Shown piece after piece: positions 61,194-64,000 of a stretch of 64,000 nt of DNA. The translations under genes and the position numbers were made by a program. Where the stretch lies: positions 86,995 through 150,994 of the forward strand of contig JAEYWY010000005.1 of NCBI GenBank assembly GCA_023428695.1, given 5' to 3'. Positions within the stretch are counted from its first letter, which is position 1; the number at the start of each line of letters is the position of its first letter. The notes beneath the pieces are model-generated. The model saw only the letters and a list, made by a program, of their open reading frames with translations. It was not told the origin of the DNA and ran no database searches. Origin of the DNA: Bacteroidota bacterium (GTDB lineage Bacteria > Bacteroidota > Bacteroidia > Cytophagales > Cyclobacteriaceae).

Positions 61194-62282
61194 ATGCATG
61201 CCGACTTCGTAAGCCGGACTTTTCGTTTCCGCTTTAACGCCAGGACTTCCCGCGGCCCGATGCCGGACAAGACCTCCTGGTTTATACGCCTCTGGGATGG
61301 AAACCATCCCCACGTCGTTGGAATTGGCGAATGCGGACCGTTGCCGGGTCTCAGTCCTGAAAAGGTGGACGAGATACCGGATTTGCTGAACAACCTGGTC
61401 GAGCGTATCAATCGCGTGCCGTCACCATCATACGAAGATGTTCTGGCACTAGTTCCCGGTAATGCCCCCGCAGTCCGCTTCGCAGTCGAAACCGCTTTCC
61501 TTGATTTCATGAATGGCGGAAAGCGCGTGCTTTATGAGAATAGTTTCCTCTCCGGTGCACCAATTCCGATTAACGGTCTGGTGTGGATGGGTGACGCCGA
61601 TTTTATGGAACGGCAGGTGCGCGATAAAGTAGCCCAAGGCTTCACCTGTATCAAACTAAAAGTCGGTGCGCTCGACTTTGACCGGGAATGTGCATTACTC
61701 GGGTGGATGCGTTCCGAATTCGCAGAGCGTATCTCCATCAGACTTGACGCAAACGGCGCTTTTACTGCCGAAAATGCAATGTCAAAATTAACCCGGCTCG
61801 CGCAGTACAACATTCACTCCATTGAGCAACCTGTCAAGCCCCGGGAATCGGCCATGCCGGAATTGTGCGCTCATTCGCCAATACCCATTGCGTTGGATGA
61901 GGAACTCATTGGTGTTGACGCACGCGAACAAAGGATTGAGCTACTGGAACGTTTGAAGCCCCAGTACATCATTCTCAAACCAACGCTGCATGGTGGTTTG
62001 TCCGGAAGCAGAGAATGGATTTCCATTGCTGAATCGCTTGGCATAGGGTGGTGGATTACGTCGGCGCTCGAGTCGGGCGTGGGACTAAATGCGGTGAGTC
62101 AGTTCGCGGCGAGTTTTGATGTGACCATGCCGCAGGGATTGGGTACGGGAATGATATATGAGAACAATTTCGAGTCGCCGCTCCGTGTTGCAAACGGTGT
62201 GTTGCGATACGATAACACTCTGCCGTGGCAGCTTGACGATTTACTTCACGCCCCGCGTGGATCACGCGGCACGGTATGTTAA
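61194..62282 (+). CDS. menC: o-succinylbenzoate synthase-like enolase-superfamily enzyme
   Basis: A 362-residue enolase-superfamily protein of the muconate-lactonising group. Active-site residues are visible: the KxK motif in CIKLKVGAL, the metal ligands in RLDANGA, IEQPVK and ALDEELIG, and the final lysine in IILKPTLHGG. The N-terminus (RFRFNARTSRGPMPDKTSWF) is that of Bacteroidota MenC, which dehydrates SHCHC to o-succinylbenzoate in menaquinone synthesis. A dipeptide epimerase is the main alternative, since no other men gene is in the window. The ATG at 61194 is chosen because the frame further upstream lies inside queA. Confidence 0.82.
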   Translation: MHADFVSRTFRFRFNARTSRGPMPDKTSWFIRLWDGNHPHVVGIGECGPLPGLSPEKVDEIPDLLNNLVERINRVPSPSYEDVLALVPGNAPAVRFAVETAFLDFMNGGKRVLYENSFLSGAPIPINGLVWMGDADFMERQVRDKVAQGFTCIKLKVGALDFDRECALLGWMRSEFAERISIRLDANGAFTAENAMSKLTRLAQYNIHSIEQPVKPRESAMPELCAHSPIPIALDEELIGVDAREQRIELLERLKPQYIILKPTLHGGLSGSREWISIAESLGIGWWITSALESGVGLNAVSQFAASFDVTMPQGLGTGMIYENNFESPLRVANGVLRYDNTLPWQLDDLLHAPRGSRGTVC

Positions 62283-63079
62283 CGCAATTCTTCCAGCGCA
62301 GTTGCCGCCTCATCTTTGAGCGACGTATCTTTTAGCGCGTCTTTCAATCCTTCGATAAGGAAGTTGGGAACTTTTTCTGAACGCGCGACTTTCTTCCTGA
62401 TTTCGGTGAGCATGTCAAGAGCGTCGTCTTTTCCGCTGAAGTCGGGAAGGGCTTTCAGCTTTTCTTCAAGCGATGCCAGTGCCGGAGGTGCAGGTTTAGT
62501 CGGCTCTGTCTTTGGTGTTTCTACAACCGCCGGAACTGCGGGTGCCACCGGTGCATCCGACTTTCGTTCAAGGCAATCATTGTACGCGGTGATAATTTCG
62601 TTCAGGTCGTTTCGTCCAAACGTACCGTTTTCAATCCTGGTTTGCACTGATTCACAGTCGGCAAGAAACCGGGCCATTACCTTTTTGAAACCGAGGTTCG
62701 GGACTTCAATGGAAGTACCATCTTTTTTGGCGAGCAAAAGGCCATCGTAAGAGGATTGATTCTCCCGCTGAAAAGCATATAGCGAAAGAAATCCTGGTGT
62801 GATTACTCTCATGAACGCATAGCCGGCAGGACCGCGTTGTGGCTCATAGATGTCACCATCGCTATGGACTGAGCGCACCTGCATCATCGAGTACGTTTCT
62901 TTTTTCTTGCCTTCGGGAGTAAGCTGCACTTTTTTCTCAGGGCCGTAATTCAGCAACCGGATCTTTCCGCGCAGTGTATCGCCGGTAGAGGTGACAACAT
63001 AATCCTGCGCCTGAACACACTGGTAGGCAAGCAACAGGATCAGAAAGAGCAAAATGTGTATTATCCCAAATGTTCTCAT
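62279..63079 (-). CDS. exported protein of unknown function
   Basis: A 266-residue protein with a signal peptide (ILLFLILLLAYQCVQAQ). The first half contains DYVVTSTGDTLRGKIRLL and KKVQLTPEGKKKETYSMMQV, a pattern seen in many Bacteroidota exported proteins of unknown function, followed by a helical part with a conserved-looking Cys pair (LADCESVQ, YNDCLERK). A Pro/Ala-rich linker (VAPAVPAVVETPKTEPTKPA) separates a C-terminal helical domain. Its 3' end overlaps that of menC by 4 bp (convergent). The role is unknown. Confidence 0.7.
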   Translation of the reverse strand: MRTFGIIHILLFLILLLAYQCVQAQDYVVTSTGDTLRGKIRLLNYGPEKKVQLTPEGKKKETYSMMQVRSVHSDGDIYEPQRGPAGYAFMRVITPGFLSLYAFQRENQSSYDGLLLAKKDGTSIEVPNLGFKKVMARFLADCESVQTRIENGTFGRNDLNEIITAYNDCLERKSDAPVAPAVPAVVETPKTEPTKPAPPALASLEEKLKALPDFSGKDDALDMLTEIRKKVARSEKVPNFLIEGLKDALKDTSLKDEAATALEELR

Positions 63080-63108
63080 TTTCCGGTATCGTTTAAAGGG
63101 TTGGCAAA

Positions 63109-63276
63109 TTACTCCGATTTTCCTTTACTTTTCAAGCGCCCGGAGTCTTTTAGCGCCTTGTGAATCAGCCACTCAATCTGGCCGTTCGTGCTTCGGAATT
63201 CGTCTGCGGCCCATTTTTCAACCGCTTTCATGATTTCGGGGTCAAGTCGCAGAACGAATGGTTTTTTCTGTGGCAT
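63109..63276 (-). CDS. ribbon-helix-helix (Arc-type) DNA-binding protein, 55 aa
   Basis: A 55-residue frame starting MPQKKPFVLRLDPEIMKAVE and continuing with WAADEFRSTNGQIEWLIHKA. The strand KPFVLRL followed by two helices is the ribbon-helix-helix fold of Arc-like repressors and antitoxins, with the family motif FRSTNGQIEWL. Its ATG directly adjoins the stop of the upstream membrane-protein gene (TAGATG on the minus strand), so it is translationally coupled. It probably regulates its own operon as a dimer. No toxin gene is evident, so a plain repressor role is more likely than a toxin-antitoxin pair. Confidence 0.82.
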   Translation of the reverse strand: MPQKKPFVLRLDPEIMKAVEKWAADEFRSTNGQIEWLIHKALKDSGRLKSKGKSE

Positions 63277-63795
63277 CTAATCGCGTTCTCGATTGAACAT
63301 ATTCTCCATGGCAGCTCTTAGTTCGTCGGGGCGCTGCGTACCAAAACGCAGCCTCCGTTTTTTTCCGGAAAGCCGGAGCTCCAGTCCCACATTGCCCGAC
63401 GTATTGAATGTCGTAAAGCGAAACCCGAGCCGGATTCCATATCCCGGAGGTATGTAGGTTGTTACTGTCCACTCCGTGATCCGCTCTTTTTCGATATATC
63501 TCCAGCTGTTAATGAACGGCGTGAAACGATATGTGATACCATATCTGTCTACTTTGGTTTCAAGCTTTGCTACGTACATCACCACGGCAACACCTATCAT
63601 GATCGCTACAGAACCGATTGTGGTCAGGACAAGGTATTCATCCGACATTGGTCTGTCGCCATAGGGAACGCCCAGTATGATCTGGTTGTAAAACGCGATC
63701 CCAATACCGACGATCATGCCGGCAGTTGTGAGTCCGATTATGACCCACAACCACCACTGCCTGAATCGCTGTACTTCATAGAACCCGGTCTTCAT
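63277..63795 (-). CDS. two-helix membrane protein, unknown function
   Basis: A 172-residue protein with two hydrophobic helices near the N-terminus (QWWLWVIIGLTTAGMIVGIG and LTTIGSVAIMIGVAVVMYVA) and a C-terminal cytoplasmic beta-rich domain (KVDRYGITYRFTPF, GLELRLSGKKRRLRFGTQRP) that resembles a PH-like fold. The beginning FYEVQRFRQWWLW is typical of a Bacteroidota family (DUF6141-like, from memory). It lies between an SPFH-like gene upstream (2 bp) and the RHH gene downstream (adjacent), a compact operon. Confidence 0.7.
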   Translation of the reverse strand: MKTGFYEVQRFRQWWLWVIIGLTTAGMIVGIGIAFYNQIILGVPYGDRPMSDEYLVLTTIGSVAIMIGVAVVMYVAKLETKVDRYGITYRFTPFINSWRYIEKERITEWTVTTYIPPGYGIRLGFRFTTFNTSGNVGLELRLSGKKRRLRFGTQRPDELRAAMENMFNRERD

Positions 63796-63797
63796 AA

Positions 63798-64000
63798 CTA
63801 GTTATGCAATGTGCCTGCATTTACTACCGGACTGACATCCTTATCGGAACACAGCACCACCATCAGGTTACTCACCATCGCGGCCTTTCTTTCTTCATCC
63901 AGGTCGACAATATTGTGATGCGACAACTGGTCGAGAGCCATGTGCACCATGCTTACGGCACCTTCAACGATCTTGTAACGCGCGGCAACCACCGCCGTAG
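63798..64000 (-). CDS. C-terminus of a probable SPFH/band 7 protein, start outside window
   Basis: The minus-strand frame is open to the right edge, so only the last ~66 residues are seen. The segment ARYKIVEGAVSMVHMALDQL and RKAAMVSNLMVVLCSD with the end VVNAGTLHN match what I recall of the C-terminal tail of SPFH-domain (stomatin/flotillin-like) proteins. A GTG at 63992 could start a short frame but is more likely internal. It is the first visible gene of a three-gene minus operon with the membrane protein and the RHH protein. Confidence 0.58.
   Translation of the reverse strand, partial: TAVVAARYKIVEGAVSMVHMALDQLSHHNIVDLDEERKAAMVSNLMVVLCSDKDVSPVVNAGTLHN

Noticed and set aside
63109..63795. 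Toxin-antitoxin pair
   Set aside because: The RHH protein resembles antitoxins, but its neighbour is a two-helix membrane protein with a PH-like domain, not a recognisable toxin.

Overview
The window looks like chromosomal DNA of a member of the Bacteroidota, most likely a Cytophagales-type environmental bacterium. Supporting points are a giant secreted protein with a type IX secretion (T9SS) C-terminal sorting tail, a PorE-like OmpA protein, the long two-domain form of IspG, promoter elements of the Bacteroidota type (TAnnTTTG), little sign of Shine-Dalgarno sequences, sigma/anti-sigma operons with DUF4097 proteins, and many lipoproteins and signal peptides. I see no rRNA, tRNA, CRISPR array, prophage or insertion sequence.

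Layout. 1-18020 is a catabolic and accessory region. It starts with a truncated heme-binding dehydrogenase-like protein, two GH78 alpha-L-rhamnosidases and a YdjC-type deacetylase on the + strand. A convergent pair follows on the - strand: a GH140-type apiosidase and a D-apionate-lactonase-like protein. Then come a beta-helix/diheme cytochrome pair, a sulfatase with its own formylglycine-generating enzyme, and a cation efflux transporter. Together the first part reads as a locus for apiose- and rhamnose-containing plant glycans (rhamnogalacturonan II is the obvious candidate), but no SusC/SusD pair is present in the window.

18054-26623 holds a sigma/anti-sigma/DUF4097 operon closed by a clear terminator, a methyltransferase, an outer-membrane barrel, an ECF41-type sigma factor with its carboxymuconolactone-decarboxylase partner, a metallo-beta-lactamase-fold hydrolase and small unknown proteins. 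26892-40841 is mostly housekeeping: an FAD/Fe-S dehydrogenase, an esterase lipoprotein, MlaE/MlaF, an SDR, IspG with two small companions, a charged lipoprotein, an SRAP protein lacking its key catalytic residues, a YheT hydrolase, a YfiT-like DinB protein and a TerC protein.

40969-56959 is one long minus-strand block. In transcription order it encodes an MFS/HEAT/cyclic-nucleotide-binding fusion, a protein with three TIR-like or flavodoxin-like modules, a membrane-anchored STAND NTPase with WD40 repeats, a beta-barrel protein, a propeller-like lipoprotein and the 1877-residue T9SS-exported Ig-repeat protein. This is the best candidate for an undescribed envelope-spanning signalling system. 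Facing it are the PorE-like OmpA protein, then QueA, MenC, a hypothetical exported protein and, at the right edge, a small operon of an SPFH-like C-terminus, a membrane protein and a 55-residue ribbon-helix-helix protein.

A family of short intergenic repeats built on AATCAGCG occurs at four places. At two repeat tracts, the repeat sequence supplies the C-terminal codons of the adjoining gene.
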